Both the position numbers and the translations under genes were made by a program. A stretch of 64,000 nucleotides of DNA from positions 248,001 through 312,000 of the forward strand of contig NZ_JGZE01000001.1 of NCBI RefSeq assembly GCF_000741285.1, in the 5' to 3' direction. Below are positions 1 to 8,395 of this stretch, piece after piece. A model generated the notes under the pieces. That model had not been told where the DNA came from. It did not search any database and saw only the letters and a list, made by a program, of their open reading frames with translations. Position 1 is the first letter of the stretch. Each line of letters begins with the position of its first letter. Source of the DNA: Bifidobacterium mongoliense DSM 21395. GTDB taxonomy: Bacteria > Actinomycetota > Actinomycetes > Actinomycetales > Bifidobacteriaceae.

Positions 1-638
1 GACATCTTGGTGGACATGAGGCCGAGCAACGTGAACCACGTCACGCTGCACAGCATCGCGCCCGAAGCGAAGTCCCATTTGAAGTCGGCGCCGTAGGTGG
101 CCGCAATGCCGCCGAGCAGGACGACGGTGTCGAGATAGACGCCCGGATTGAGGAATGTGAAACCGAGGCATTGCATGATGGCGCTCTTCAACGATGACGT
201 TTCGTCAGTCTGGTCCTCGGGCATGACGGCCGTCACCCTGACCTTCGGCCTGACGTCGGCGGATGTCTGGGCGATGGCGACGGTGCCATCCGATTGCGGG
301 ACGACGACCCGCCGTGCGACCCTGGCATGCCGCATGTCATGTAGCCGGCGTAGCACGCGATGGAAGGCCATGGCCCCATACGCCGCTAACACCGCGGCCC
401 CCAACCAGGTCAATGCGGTAAGTACCGCGGCGTGACTCGTCACGATGCGTCCCATGCCCTGGGTGCCCACGCTGATGAGTGTGAGGTCTGCAGCGATGCA
501 GATGACAATGATCGGCAGCATATGTGAACGCGCTATACCCTGGCGGATGATGAAGGCGTTCTGGGCCCCCACCGCGACGATGATGCCGGCTTGGGTGGTG
601 AATCCCGACATGAGGATGGGCAGTGACAACAGGTTCAT
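1..638 (-). CDS. lysE: LysE/ArgO-family basic amino acid exporter (3' end missing)
   Basis: Probable inner-membrane exporter of lysine or arginine. The minus-strand frame starts at the ATG at 638-636 and runs off the left edge, giving about 212 residues. The N-terminus reads MNLLSLPILMSGFTTQAG and continues into AVGAQNAFIIRQG, the signature of the LysE/ArgO family, where QNAF lies in the first membrane segment. Later hydrophobic segments (LPIIVICIAADLTLI, CLGFTFLNPGVYLDTV) match the family order; FLNPG..LDT is also conserved. The middle holds a polar stretch of about 45 residues (HDMRHARVARR to DETSSLKS), longer than in a minimal LysE. It faces a LysG/ArgP-type regulator across 357 bases, the classical exporter-regulator arrangement. 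The substrate is inferred from family and context. Confidence 0.85.
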   Translation of the reverse strand, partial: MNLLSLPILMSGFTTQAGIIVAVGAQNAFIIRQGIARSHMLPIIVICIAADLTLISVGTQGMGRIVTSHAAVLTALTWLGAAVLAAYGAMAFHRVLRRLHDMRHARVARRVVVPQSDGTVAIAQTSADVRPKVRVTAVMPEDQTDETSSLKSAIMQCLGFTFLNPGVYLDTVVLLGGIAATYGADFKWDFASGAMLCSVTWFTLLGLMSTKM

Positions 639-995
639 ACCGGCGACGATAGTGTCTCGTTGAAAACAAGTACAACTAACATTTCTAATAAGTCATCAGT
701 AACTCTTATATTACAAGCGGGCGGTATGGAAGTACCGGCATCGCTGTGGCGCACCGTTGACGGTCCATGAGCGAGGTTACTTGCCGATCGCAGACGCTAG
801 CCGGTTCTGAAGGAGGGTGCGATAGGTAGGCCGACGTCTTGGTGGAGCACGGTGTTGGAAGACGGAGCTAGGAAAAGGTGCGATAGCGAAGGACGTTGCG
901 ATACGTCGAACGGAGAGTTACGTCGGACGTCGCGATACGTCGACAAGCGCTGAAGGCCAGGCCAGTCCGAGGCGGCACCAGGAGGAAGGAAGGCT
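639..995. other. Intergenic region between lysE and lysG with short recurring motifs
   Basis: This 357-base gap must carry the divergent promoters of the exporter and regulator. The part next to lysE (about 660-720) is AT-rich. The part next to lysG holds four copies of a short motif, GCGATAGG or GCGATACG, at about 818-826, 879-887, 897-905 and 931-939, the last two followed by TCGA. Their spacing is irregular (61, 18 and 34 bases). I see no credible gene here. Confidence 0.5.
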
Positions 996-1967
996 ATGCA
1001 TACGATGAGGAACGTCTCGATGGATGAACGAACGAGTGGACGGGGGTCATCGGTCTCCATGGCCTCCCTGGCGAGGGCGATTCGTGCGGTGCCGCTGGAA
1101 CAGCTGGTGGCCCTGCAGCAGATCGTCGAGACCGGCAGCTTCGATGGTGCCGCCGACGAGCTGCGTGTCTCGCAATCGGCGGTGAGCCAGCGCATCAAGG
1201 CGCTCGAAAACCAGGTGGGCAACATCGTGGTACGGCGGACCAAGCCCGTGCAGGCCACCGAAACAGGGCAATTGCTTCTGCGTCTGGCCAAGCAGATCAC
1301 CTTGGCGCAGGAGGAGGCCATTCATCTCATCGCGGCCCAGGGGCAGCAGGGAGTCGTCAACATCCGCATCGTCGTGAACGCTGACAGTCTCGAAAGTTGG
1401 GTGCTGCCGGCGTTGGCACCGGTGGCGCAAGGCCACATCGCGCTGGACATCCGGCGGCAGGACGAGCACGTTTCGACCCGTCTGCTGCGCACCGGCGAGG
1501 TCATGGCCGCCATCACCGCGGATGAGCGGCCGGTACGGGGTTGCTCCATCACCAGGCTTGGGGCCATGGCCTACCACGCGGTATGCACGCCTGAATTCAG
1601 ACGACGATGGTTTGCCCGGGGACTGACCAGGGAAGCGCTGGAATCGGCGCCCCTGGTGCAGTTCGATCGCGATGACCGATTGCAGTACCGTTTCGTCCGA
1701 CGCATCACCAAGGCCAAGATTCATCCGCCGACCCATTACGTGCCGACGTCCATCGGCTACAACGACGCGATCGCACTCGGGTTCGGGTGGGGACTCATGC
1801 CCGATTCGTACGCACGGGGGTATCCGGAGGGTCGACTCGTGCGGATCAGTCCGGAACAGGTGCTGGTGCCGTTGTATTGGCAGCAGTGGCGCCTGTCGTC
1901 CCCCTCGCTCGACGAGGTGGCGACGGCGATCATCTCGGCCAGCGGGAAGGCGTTGGTCGCTGCGTGA
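996..1967 (+). CDS. lysG: LysR-type regulator of the LysG/ArgP (IciA) family
   Basis: DNA-binding activator that would switch on the divergent exporter when basic amino acids accumulate. The protein is 323 residues. The winged HTH starts near residue 33 (PLEQLVALQQIVETGSFDGA, then LRVSQSAVSQRIKALE), which matches ArgP/LysG closely, including SQSAVSQRIKALE and the following RRTKP.ATETGQ. The remaining part is a LysR effector-binding domain. The ATG at 996 is preceded by a good Shine-Dalgarno sequence (GGAGGAAGGA at 981-990). The ATG codons at 1005 and 1020 are possible alternatives. The stop codon lies 3 bases from the end of the convergent membrane protease gene. Confidence 0.85.
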   Translation: MHTMRNVSMDERTSGRGSSVSMASLARAIRAVPLEQLVALQQIVETGSFDGAADELRVSQSAVSQRIKALENQVGNIVVRRTKPVQATETGQLLLRLAKQITLAQEEAIHLIAAQGQQGVVNIRIVVNADSLESWVLPALAPVAQGHIALDIRRQDEHVSTRLLRTGEVMAAITADERPVRGCSITRLGAMAYHAVCTPEFRRRWFARGLTREALESAPLVQFDRDDRLQYRFVRRITKAKIHPPTHYVPTSIGYNDAIALGFGWGLMPDSYARGYPEGRLVRISPEQVLVPLYWQQWRLSSPSLDEVATAIISASGKALVAA

Positions 1968-1970
1968 ATA

Positions 1971-2759
1971 TCAGGGCAGGGCTACCAGCCAGCGGGCGGT
2001 ACACCACAGATTGAGGGCGCACAGGAGCAGCCACAGCGTGATCCACACCCACGCGGGCATACCGGTGAGGGCGAGCTGATCGGCGTCCGAGCCTATACCC
2101 TGACCGCGAGCCCGCTGAGCGATGAGCTCGCACAAGGTGCGCAGCGAACCGAACGCCATGAACCACACCACGCCGTGTGCCACCATCGCACGTTGCACAG
2201 GATCGCCGTACCAGGCGATGGCCACGATCGGACCCGCGGTGGCAAGAATGGCGAGCCAGCCATAGGCGTTTCTCGTTCGCGTCACGAGCCAGAGCAGCAC
2301 GAGCACCAGTAACCACAGCACACCCGTCGAAAGACCGTGAGCCACCAGGGCGGCGCAACCCAGGCCGCAGAGCGGCGGTGCGGCGTATCCGGCGAACCGC
2401 GTCGCCGTGAGCCCCGGCCCACGGGCGCGCCCCACGCTCGTGGTCACGCCCGAGGTGTCGACGTGCAGACGGATCCCCTCCAGCCTCCTGCCGAGCAGCA
2501 GGGCCACGCAGGCATGGCCGCCTTCGTGGAGGATGGTGATGAGGTTGCGTGACACCGACCACACGCGGTTGACCATCACGGCGAGCAGGGCCAGGGCGGC
2601 GCAGAGCAGCGCGGTGCGTGGTGCCAATGACGGGGAGAGACCGGTCGAAGCCGTCCAGATGCGACTCATGGCTTCGGACAGCGAATGCAGGACATCGGGG
2701 ACGCAGAGGGCGGAGGGCATGCCCATATCATCGCACAGGGGACCGAGTCCCACCTGCAT
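1971..2759 (-). CDS. M50B-like membrane metalloprotease family protein
   Basis: Predicted multi-pass membrane protein of up to 262 residues with the zinc motif HEGGH (an HExxH) at about residues 78-82, in the context LITILHEGGHACVALLLGRRLEGIRLH. This matches the M50B-like group found in many actinobacteria. After it come GYAAPPLCGLG and several hydrophobic segments (LLVLVLLWLV, WLAILATAGPIVAIAW, WVWITLWLLLCALNLWC). A downstream third zinc ligand is not obvious. The start is uncertain: no strong ribosome-binding site precedes 2759, and the ATGs at 2726, 2720 and 2669 are alternatives; the conserved part begins after about residue 30. Substrate unknown. It stands alone, convergent with lysG. 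Confidence 0.7.
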   Translation of the reverse strand: MQVGLGPLCDDMGMPSALCVPDVLHSLSEAMSRIWTASTGLSPSLAPRTALLCAALALLAVMVNRVWSVSRNLITILHEGGHACVALLLGRRLEGIRLHVDTSGVTTSVGRARGPGLTATRFAGYAAPPLCGLGCAALVAHGLSTGVLWLLVLVLLWLVTRTRNAYGWLAILATAGPIVAIAWYGDPVQRAMVAHGVVWFMAFGSLRTLCELIAQRARGQGIGSDADQLALTGMPAWVWITLWLLLCALNLWCTARWLVALP

Positions 2760-2879
2760 GAAGCCGGAGAGTGCGTCCCGAAGCGCGGCTTATGTTCAGA
2801 CCCTGATATCCACACGAAACACGCCGGTAATACATTGATGAGGTTGTAGATGGATATCACATCTAACCCAAGGAGCGAC

Positions 2880-4421
2880 ATGTCAGCCAAGGACACAACA
2901 CCGAAAGCGCCCGCCGGGCATTCGGACATCAAGGATTCCGCGGATTCCGGGTACGCCAAGGACCTCAAACCGCGTCACATCCAGATGATCGCGATCGGAG
3001 GGTCCATCGGCACCGGGCTGTTCCTCGGGGCCGGTGGCCGGCTGTCGCAGGGCGGCGCCGGGTTGACCATAGCCTATGCGATCTGCGGCGTCTTCGCCTT
3101 CCTCATGGTCAGGGCCTTGGGCGAGCTCGCCATCAGGCGTCCGTCCTCGGGCGCGTTCGTGTCCTACGCCCGTGAGTTCCTGGGGGAGAAGGGCGCATAC
3201 GTCGCCGGATGGTTGTTCTTCCTGGATTGGTCGACCACCGTCATGGCGGACATCACCGCCGTGGCCGTCTACTTCCACTACTGGAAGGCGTTGGAGTTCA
3301 TACCCCAATGGCTGATCGCCCTGTGCGCGCTGGCCTTGGTCTTCGTCATGAACCTCATGAGCGTCAAACTGTTCGGTGAGGCCGAGTTCTGGTTCGCCGC
3401 CATCAAGGTCGCCACCATCGTGATCTTCATGGTCGTGGCCATCTGGGCGATCGTGACGGGCGCCGCCGTGGGCGGCAGCCATGCGGGACTGGCCAACATC
3501 ACGCAACATGGCGGGTTCTTCCCGCAAGGGCTGCCCATCGTCTTCGCGCTGACCCTCGGCGTGGTGTTCGCCTTCGGCGGCACCGAGATGGTCGGCGTGG
3601 CGGCCGGTGAGGCCAAGGAGGCCCGCAAGGTGTTGCCCAAGGCCATCAACTCCATGATCATCCGCATCTTCGTGTTCTACGTCGGCTCCGTCGTCCTCAT
3701 GTCCTTAGTGCTGCCGTATACGGAGTATTCGCCGAACGAGTCCCCGTTCGTCGCCTTCTTCTCCGGCATCGGCGTGCCCTACGCCGGCGATGTGATTCAG
3801 GTCGTCGTGCTCACCGCCGCGCTGTCCTCGCTGAACGCCGGCCTGTATGCCACCGGCCGTACGCTGCGGTCCATGGCCATTGCGGGCTCGGCCCCCAAGG
3901 TCGCCCGGATCATGAACCGGCACCATGTGCCGGCAGGCGGCATCGCCATCACCGCCGGTCTCGGTCTGCTCGGCGTCGTGCTCAACATCGTGCTTCCCTC
4001 GGAGGCGTTCGAGATCATCATGAACCTGGCCGGCATCGGCATCGCGGGCACATGGTCCGCTATTCTGCTCACCCATCTGGCGTTCCTCAAGCAGGTCCGT
4101 CAGGGCAAGGAGGTCCGGCCGGACTACCGCATGCCCGGGGCGCCGTGGACGAACTACCTCAGCCTCACGTTCTTCACGCTCGTTGTGGTCTCGAATCTCA
4201 CCAGCACGTCGGGCCGCTGGACCCTGTCCCTGTTCGCCGCCGTCGTCGTCGCGATGGTCGCGGGATGGTACGCGGTACGCGGTCGCATCAGCGGCGACAT
4301 GTTCGAGTCGATCGATCTCAAGGACGGGGATCAGACGCCCGCGGCGGCCGACGATGGTTTCCCCGTCGAAGTCGCCGGGTCCCCTGAAGCTGCCGAGGTG
4401 ACAGGGGGCGAGCGATCATGA
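2880..4421 (+). CDS. ansP: AAT-family amino acid permease, probable L-asparagine permease
   Basis: Proton-coupled importer of the amino acid/polyamine/cation superfamily, 513 residues with about 12 membrane segments. The start of the core, LKPRHIQMIAIGGSIGTGLFLGAGGRLSQGG (read in two parts), is the AAT signature in the first membrane helix. ALGELAIRRPSSGAFVSYAREFLGEK and the late DYRMPGAPW motif agree best with asparagine permeases. The ATG at 2880 is preferred because AAGGAG lies 6 bases upstream; an ATG at 2850 has none. A 6-bp inverted repeat (TAGATG/CATCTA, 2847-2865) sits in the leader. The stop overlaps the asparaginase start by 4 bases (ATGA), which supports asparagine as substrate. 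That assignment is inferred. Confidence 0.8.
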   Translation: MSAKDTTPKAPAGHSDIKDSADSGYAKDLKPRHIQMIAIGGSIGTGLFLGAGGRLSQGGAGLTIAYAICGVFAFLMVRALGELAIRRPSSGAFVSYAREFLGEKGAYVAGWLFFLDWSTTVMADITAVAVYFHYWKALEFIPQWLIALCALALVFVMNLMSVKLFGEAEFWFAAIKVATIVIFMVVAIWAIVTGAAVGGSHAGLANITQHGGFFPQGLPIVFALTLGVVFAFGGTEMVGVAAGEAKEARKVLPKAINSMIIRIFVFYVGSVVLMSLVLPYTEYSPNESPFVAFFSGIGVPYAGDVIQVVVLTAALSSLNAGLYATGRTLRSMAIAGSAPKVARIMNRHHVPAGGIAITAGLGLLGVVLNIVLPSEAFEIIMNLAGIGIAGTWSAILLTHLAFLKQVRQGKEVRPDYRMPGAPWTNYLSLTFFTLVVVSNLTSTSGRWTLSLFAAVVVAMVAGWYAVRGRISGDMFESIDLKDGDQTPAAADDGFPVEVAGSPEAAEVTGGERS

Positions 4422-5428
4422 TCCGCATTCATGTGACCTACACCGGCGGCACCATCGGCATGGTGGAGTCGCCCGACGGACTGGTCCCCGGAGCCGATCT
4501 GCATGGTTGGCTGTTCCGGCTGCTCGAACAGGGGTCCGATCTGGACCCCTCCAAGGTGAGCATGAGCACGCTCGACCCGCTGATCGACTCGGCCAATGCC
4601 GATCCGACCAGCTGGCAGGCGATCATCGACGACCTGTGGCGATTCCACGACAGCGCCGACGCCTTCGTCGTGCTGCACGGCACCGACACCATGGCCTACA
4701 CCACATCGGCCCTGACCTACGCGCTGACCGGATTCGGCAAACCCGTCGTCTTCACCGGCTCCCAGCATCCCCTGGGACGGATCGAGTCCGATGCGACGGC
4801 GAACGTCACCGGGGCGTTCAACGCCGCGCTCAGCGGTCAGGCGGAGGGCGTCGAGCTCTTCTTCGGTCACCATCTCTTCGCCGGCAACCGGATCACCAAG
4901 ACCTCGTCATGGGCGTTCGAGGGGTTCGAGTCGCCCGTCACGGGTCCCGTCGCACAGTCCGGCACCCCGTGGCATTGGAACCATTTCGATCGCTCCGGCA
5001 AAGGCTGGCTGGATCCTCGTCCCTACGGGCGTCATGACGTCGCCGTACTCAACATGGTCCCCGGCATCGACGCCCGGCGTCTCGAGGCGATGGTCACTCC
5101 GCGCCCCGAAGCCGTGCTCATCCGGGCCTATGGTGTGGGCAACATACCCGACAGCGAGCCCGGGCTCACGGACGTCATCCAGAGGGTGGCGGGGGAGGGC
5201 ATACCGGTCGTGGTCTGCTCGCAGTGCCAGCAGGCCGAGGTCATGCTCGGACGCTACCAAGCGGGCGCGGGACTGGCGGCGTCCGGCGCCTGCTCCGCGT
5301 TCGACATGACGTTCGAAGCCGTGTACGCCAAGCTCGTGTTCCTGCTCTCCCAAGGTCTGGGACCCGAACGGACCACTCGTTGGATGGGCGTGTCGGTGGC
5401 GGGGGAGATGAACGATCTGCATGAATAG
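4418..5428 (+). CDS. ansA: L-asparaginase, type I-like
   Basis: Hydrolyses L-asparagine to aspartate and ammonia. The 336-residue protein has no signal peptide and so should be cytoplasmic. The two catalytic threonine motifs are clear: TYTGGTIGM at the N-terminus and VVLHGTDTMAYT near residue 88, followed by KPVVFTGSQHPLG and the GNRITK region. Length and motif order fit the family. Its ATG overlaps the permease stop (ATGA at 4418-4421), so the pair is translationally coupled: import followed by deamidation. The GGGGGC stretch about 8 bases upstream may serve as ribosome-binding site. Confidence 0.9.
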   Translation: MIRIHVTYTGGTIGMVESPDGLVPGADLHGWLFRLLEQGSDLDPSKVSMSTLDPLIDSANADPTSWQAIIDDLWRFHDSADAFVVLHGTDTMAYTTSALTYALTGFGKPVVFTGSQHPLGRIESDATANVTGAFNAALSGQAEGVELFFGHHLFAGNRITKTSSWAFEGFESPVTGPVAQSGTPWHWNHFDRSGKGWLDPRPYGRHDVAVLNMVPGIDARRLEAMVTPRPEAVLIRAYGVGNIPDSEPGLTDVIQRVAGEGIPVVVCSQCQQAEVMLGRYQAGAGLAASGACSAFDMTFEAVYAKLVFLLSQGLGPERTTRWMGVSVAGEMNDLHE

Positions 5429-5482
5429 CCTGGCGATGTGCCCGCGCCCTTGCACTCGGGGGAAATACGTCTGGGCAAACTC

Positions 5483-5512
5483 TTTACAAGCCCTTGGACT
5501 TGGGGCTATTCT
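5483..5512 (+). promoter_or_regulatory. feoA promoter placing transcription start on the ATG
   Basis: A -35 like TTTACA (5483-5488), an 18-base spacer and a -10 like TATTCT (5507-5512) are followed by only 6 bases before the ATG at 5519. Transcription would therefore begin at or next to the A of the start codon, and there is no Shine-Dalgarno sequence. This indicates a leaderless feoA mRNA. No DtxR or Fur box is obvious. Confidence 0.6.
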
Positions 5513-5518
5513 CGCACT

Positions 5519-5746
5519 ATGACCAATTCCTTATGCACGTGCCCGCTGGGGGTCGAGATCGAGATCTGCAGGATCGACCTCATGGCACGGTACCGATTCC
5601 GGCTCAATGAGCTCGGATTTCGTGAGCATGAGCGCATGAGGGTCATCCAGAAGGCCAATTTCGGTGGTCGCGTCGTTGCCCATGGCACGGATCGCATAGC
5701 CATCGATGGCGATACGGCCAGCCATATCCTTGTTGAGGTGCGCTAG
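5519..5746 (+). CDS. feoA: FeoA-domain iron transport protein
   Basis: Small cytosolic SH3-like protein (75 residues) that assists FeoB in ferrous iron uptake. The pattern NELGFREHERMRVIQKANFGG, then TDRIAIDGDTASHILVEVR, matches FeoA: a Leu-Gly-Phe turn after the first strand, a central basic loop and a final strand. The N-terminus has the pair CTC at residues 6-8. The frame is open back to 5438, but the ATG at 5519 is preferred because a promoter ends 6 bases before it. Followed after 64 bases by feoB, the usual feoAB order. Confidence 0.8.
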   Translation: MTNSLCTCPLGVEIEICRIDLMARYRFRLNELGFREHERMRVIQKANFGGRVVAHGTDRIAIDGDTASHILVEVR

Positions 5747-5810
5747 AGTCCTCGGTCCGTACCGGGACGCAGTGCGCTTCGCATCGTAGCGAGCGAAGTG
5801 ATGAGACATC

Positions 5811-7943
5811 GTGATGAATGAGCATGCAATGACCACGGACGCCCACGCGGAACACCAGGGGTGTGACGACGACGAGCCGCATGCCGGGGGTCATCACCAC
5901 CGCCGTGGCCTCATGGTGCTGCTCCCGGCCGCGCACCATCATCACCATGAGGACAGCGGGTATCCCCGCATCGTGTTCGTGGGCAACCCGAACGTGGGTA
6001 AGTCCACCTTGTTCAACGCTCTTCTCGGAGCCAACGCCACGGTCATGAACGCGCCGGGCACCACGGTGCTCATCGAGGCCGGTCATCTGCATCATGACGG
6101 CCGGATGTGGGATGTGGTGGACACTCCCGGCACCGCATCGCTGGATGCGCTGAGCCCCGACGAGCAGGTCGCCGGCGAGGCGGCCATGGGGCGCGCCGGC
6201 AATCCTCTTCCCGACGTGATCGTGGATGTGTTCGATGCGACCTCGCCATCGAAGTCGCTGTATCTGCTCAGTCAATTGCTCGATTTGGGCAGGCCGGTCG
6301 TCGTCGCGGTGACCATGCTCGATCTGGCCGAACGCGACCATGCGGCGGTGGATCTGGATCGGCTCGCCGAGGTGCTGCCGCATCTGTCCTTCGTCAGGGT
6401 CGATGGCCGCACGGGTGAGGGCGCCGATGCGCTGAAGGAAGCGGTGGCCGCCACGCTCGATCGAAGCCATGAGGCCGACAGTCCCGCCCAGGTGGCACCC
6501 AGCCGCCCCTACGTCTCCTCGATCACCGTCCCCGGGCCCACCGATGACCAGGAGGCGGTCTCCCGGTGGGTGCGCAACTCCGCCGACGAGCGATTCCTCT
6601 GGGTCGCCGCCATCATCGCCAGACTGGGCGAATCCGACGATGTCGCGCAGGAGCGCATGACCCTCTCCGATCGTCTTGACCGTGTGCTGCTTCATCCGGT
6701 GGCGGGGATCGCGGTGTTCCTTGCGGTCATGTACGCTGTATTCGAGGCGACGACGACGCTGGCCGGGCCGTTGATCGACTGGTTCGATGTGACCCTGCGT
6801 GGATGGCTGGCTTCGGGGATCGACGCCGTGTTCTCGGCCGTGGCCGGCTCCGGATCCCTCGATGGCTGGTTCCATTCGTTGCTGGTCGATGGTCTGTTGG
6901 ACGGTTCGATCACCGTGCTGACGTTCATTCCCCCCATGGGCATCATGTTCATCATCCTCTCCTTGCTTGAGGATTCGGGGTATCTGGCCCGGGCCGCCTT
7001 CGTCATGGACCGGGCCATGCGCCTCATCGGTCTCGACGGTCGCGCTTTCCTGCCCCTGGTGGTCGGTTTCGGTTGCAATCTGCCCGCTCTGGCCTCCACC
7101 CGCACCCTGCCGGACTCCCGGCAGCGGCTCATGACCGGCCTGCTCATCCCGTTCACCTCATGTTCCGCGCGGCTGAGCGTGTATATCGTGCTCGCCTACG
7201 CCTTCTTCGACCGGTACGCCGGGCTGGCCATCTTCCTCATGTACGTCGCCTCGATGGCGATCATCCTGGCGGTCGGTCTGGTCCTGCGTCGCACGCAGTT
7301 CTCCGATCTGCGCACGCAGCCGTTCGCCATGGGCCTGCCGCCCTATCAGATGCCGAAGGTCCTGCAGCTGCTGCGGTCCGTCCTACTGCGTCTTTGGGCC
7401 TTCATCCGGGGCGCGAGCTCGATCATCATCACCATGATCGTCATCATGTGGTTCCTGTCCGCCATACCGCTGACGGCGGGTGCCGCCGGCACCAACAGCT
7501 TCGGTCATGTCGACGAAGTCGAGCATTCACTCTATGGCGCGGTGGCGGCCGGGGTGGCGCCGGTGTTCGAACCTGCCGGATTCAACGACTGGCACGCCTC
7601 CGCAGCGCTCATCACGGGATTCGTGGCCAAGGAGGTCGTCGTCGGATCCATGTCGCAGAGCTACGCCATCCAGGACGCCAATCAGACCGAGGCCCAGGAG
7701 GGGACGGGAACCTTGGGGCAGGCGGTCCACCGCAGTTTCGAGCGTTCCAGCCACGGTCACCCGCAGGCTGCGGCCGCGGCGTTCATGATCTTCATTCTCG
7801 CCTATACGCCGTGTCTTGCGACGGTGGCCGAAATGAAACGGCAGTACGGCACGCGCACCGCGACGAAGTCGGTGCTCATGGGCCTCGCGGTCGCTTATGT
7901 GCTGGCGGTGGTGATCTTCCAGATCGGCAGGTTGCTCGTATGA
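5811..7943 (+). CDS. feoB: Ferrous iron transporter FeoB
   Basis: GTP-driven Fe(II) importer of the inner membrane, 710 residues. The N-terminal G domain has G1 GNPNVGKSTLFNAL, a G2/switch I region NAPGTTV and G3 DTPGTASL. The usual G4 NMxD is replaced by TMLD (AVTMLDLAER). After a linker, the membrane part follows (HPVAGIAVFLAVMY, LLEDSGYLARAAFVMDR, GFGCNLPALASTRTL, PFTSCSARLSVY), with the conserved GxGCN and SCSARLPVY-like motifs. The N-terminus is unusual: HHHRRG and a run of five His precede the G domain. Start is GTG 5811 or the adjacent ATG 5814; the ribosome-binding site is weak. The stop overlaps the next gene by 4 bases. Confidence 0.93.
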   Translation: MMNEHAMTTDAHAEHQGCDDDEPHAGGHHHRRGLMVLLPAAHHHHHEDSGYPRIVFVGNPNVGKSTLFNALLGANATVMNAPGTTVLIEAGHLHHDGRMWDVVDTPGTASLDALSPDEQVAGEAAMGRAGNPLPDVIVDVFDATSPSKSLYLLSQLLDLGRPVVVAVTMLDLAERDHAAVDLDRLAEVLPHLSFVRVDGRTGEGADALKEAVAATLDRSHEADSPAQVAPSRPYVSSITVPGPTDDQEAVSRWVRNSADERFLWVAAIIARLGESDDVAQERMTLSDRLDRVLLHPVAGIAVFLAVMYAVFEATTTLAGPLIDWFDVTLRGWLASGIDAVFSAVAGSGSLDGWFHSLLVDGLLDGSITVLTFIPPMGIMFIILSLLEDSGYLARAAFVMDRAMRLIGLDGRAFLPLVVGFGCNLPALASTRTLPDSRQRLMTGLLIPFTSCSARLSVYIVLAYAFFDRYAGLAIFLMYVASMAIILAVGLVLRRTQFSDLRTQPFAMGLPPYQMPKVLQLLRSVLLRLWAFIRGASSIIITMIVIMWFLSAIPLTAGAAGTNSFGHVDEVEHSLYGAVAAGVAPVFEPAGFNDWHASAALITGFVAKEVVVGSMSQSYAIQDANQTEAQEGTGTLGQAVHRSFERSSHGHPQAAAAAFMIFILAYTPCLATVAEMKRQYGTRTATKSVLMGLAVAYVLAVVIFQIGRLLV

Positions 7944-8395
7944 ACGGCTTCCGACGCACGGCGACGACGTCGAAGGCCGACACCCAACCGCGCGAGACGG
8001 GTACTCGGGATTCGACGGCTTTGGTCGATGGCATCATCTCGGGTCTCACCAGTGGACGCACCCCGCGTCTGCTCGCCAGGCAGTATGGGTTGCCGCTCGA
8101 GCTGGTTCTCATGATCATCGATCGCGAGCGCAGCCGCGGGCGGTTCGAGACGTTCGAACTGCGTACCGAGAACTGTTCCTCCGAGGCGACCTGCAACCCC
8201 GATCCCGAATCCCTGGTCTGCGCCGGATGCCCGCTTCTACCGCAGCGGACGTTGCAAGCCCGGTCCGCAGACGCCCACCGAGGGGTGTTCTCCCGCGTCA
8301 AATCCATGGTCGTCAGGCACACTGACCGTCCCGGATCGACGTCACACGGCGTGCCCCGGCAAATTCCCTCATGGCCGATAGGATGGGGCCTATGA
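7940..8395 (+). CDS. Cysteine-containing HTH-like protein in the feoC position
   Basis: Small protein of 151 residues, translationally coupled to feoB (ATGA overlap at 7940-7943) and to aroA (ATGA at 8392-8395). Residues about 36-62 (LTSGRTPRLLARQYGLPLELVLMIID) read as a helix-turn-helix of the winged type. They are followed by four cysteines at residues 79, 85, 94 and 97, spaced C-x5-C-x8-C-x2-C. FeoC proteins of enterobacteria are winged-helix proteins with a cysteine cluster that can bind an Fe-S cluster, so this may be a longer functional analogue. That is inference: overall similarity to FeoC is not evident, and the protein is about twice as long. The tail from residue 105 is basic and low in structure. 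Confidence 0.7.
   Translation: MNGFRRTATTSKADTQPRETGTRDSTALVDGIISGLTSGRTPRLLARQYGLPLELVLMIIDRERSRGRFETFELRTENCSSEATCNPDPESLVCAGCPLLPQRTLQARSADAHRGVFSRVKSMVVRHTDRPGSTSHGVPRQIPSWPIGWGL

Noticed and set aside
337-675. A minus-strand frame overlapping the start of the lysE-type gene.
   Set aside because: It is the wrong frame of the same strand; the frame that reads NAFIIRQG is the real one.
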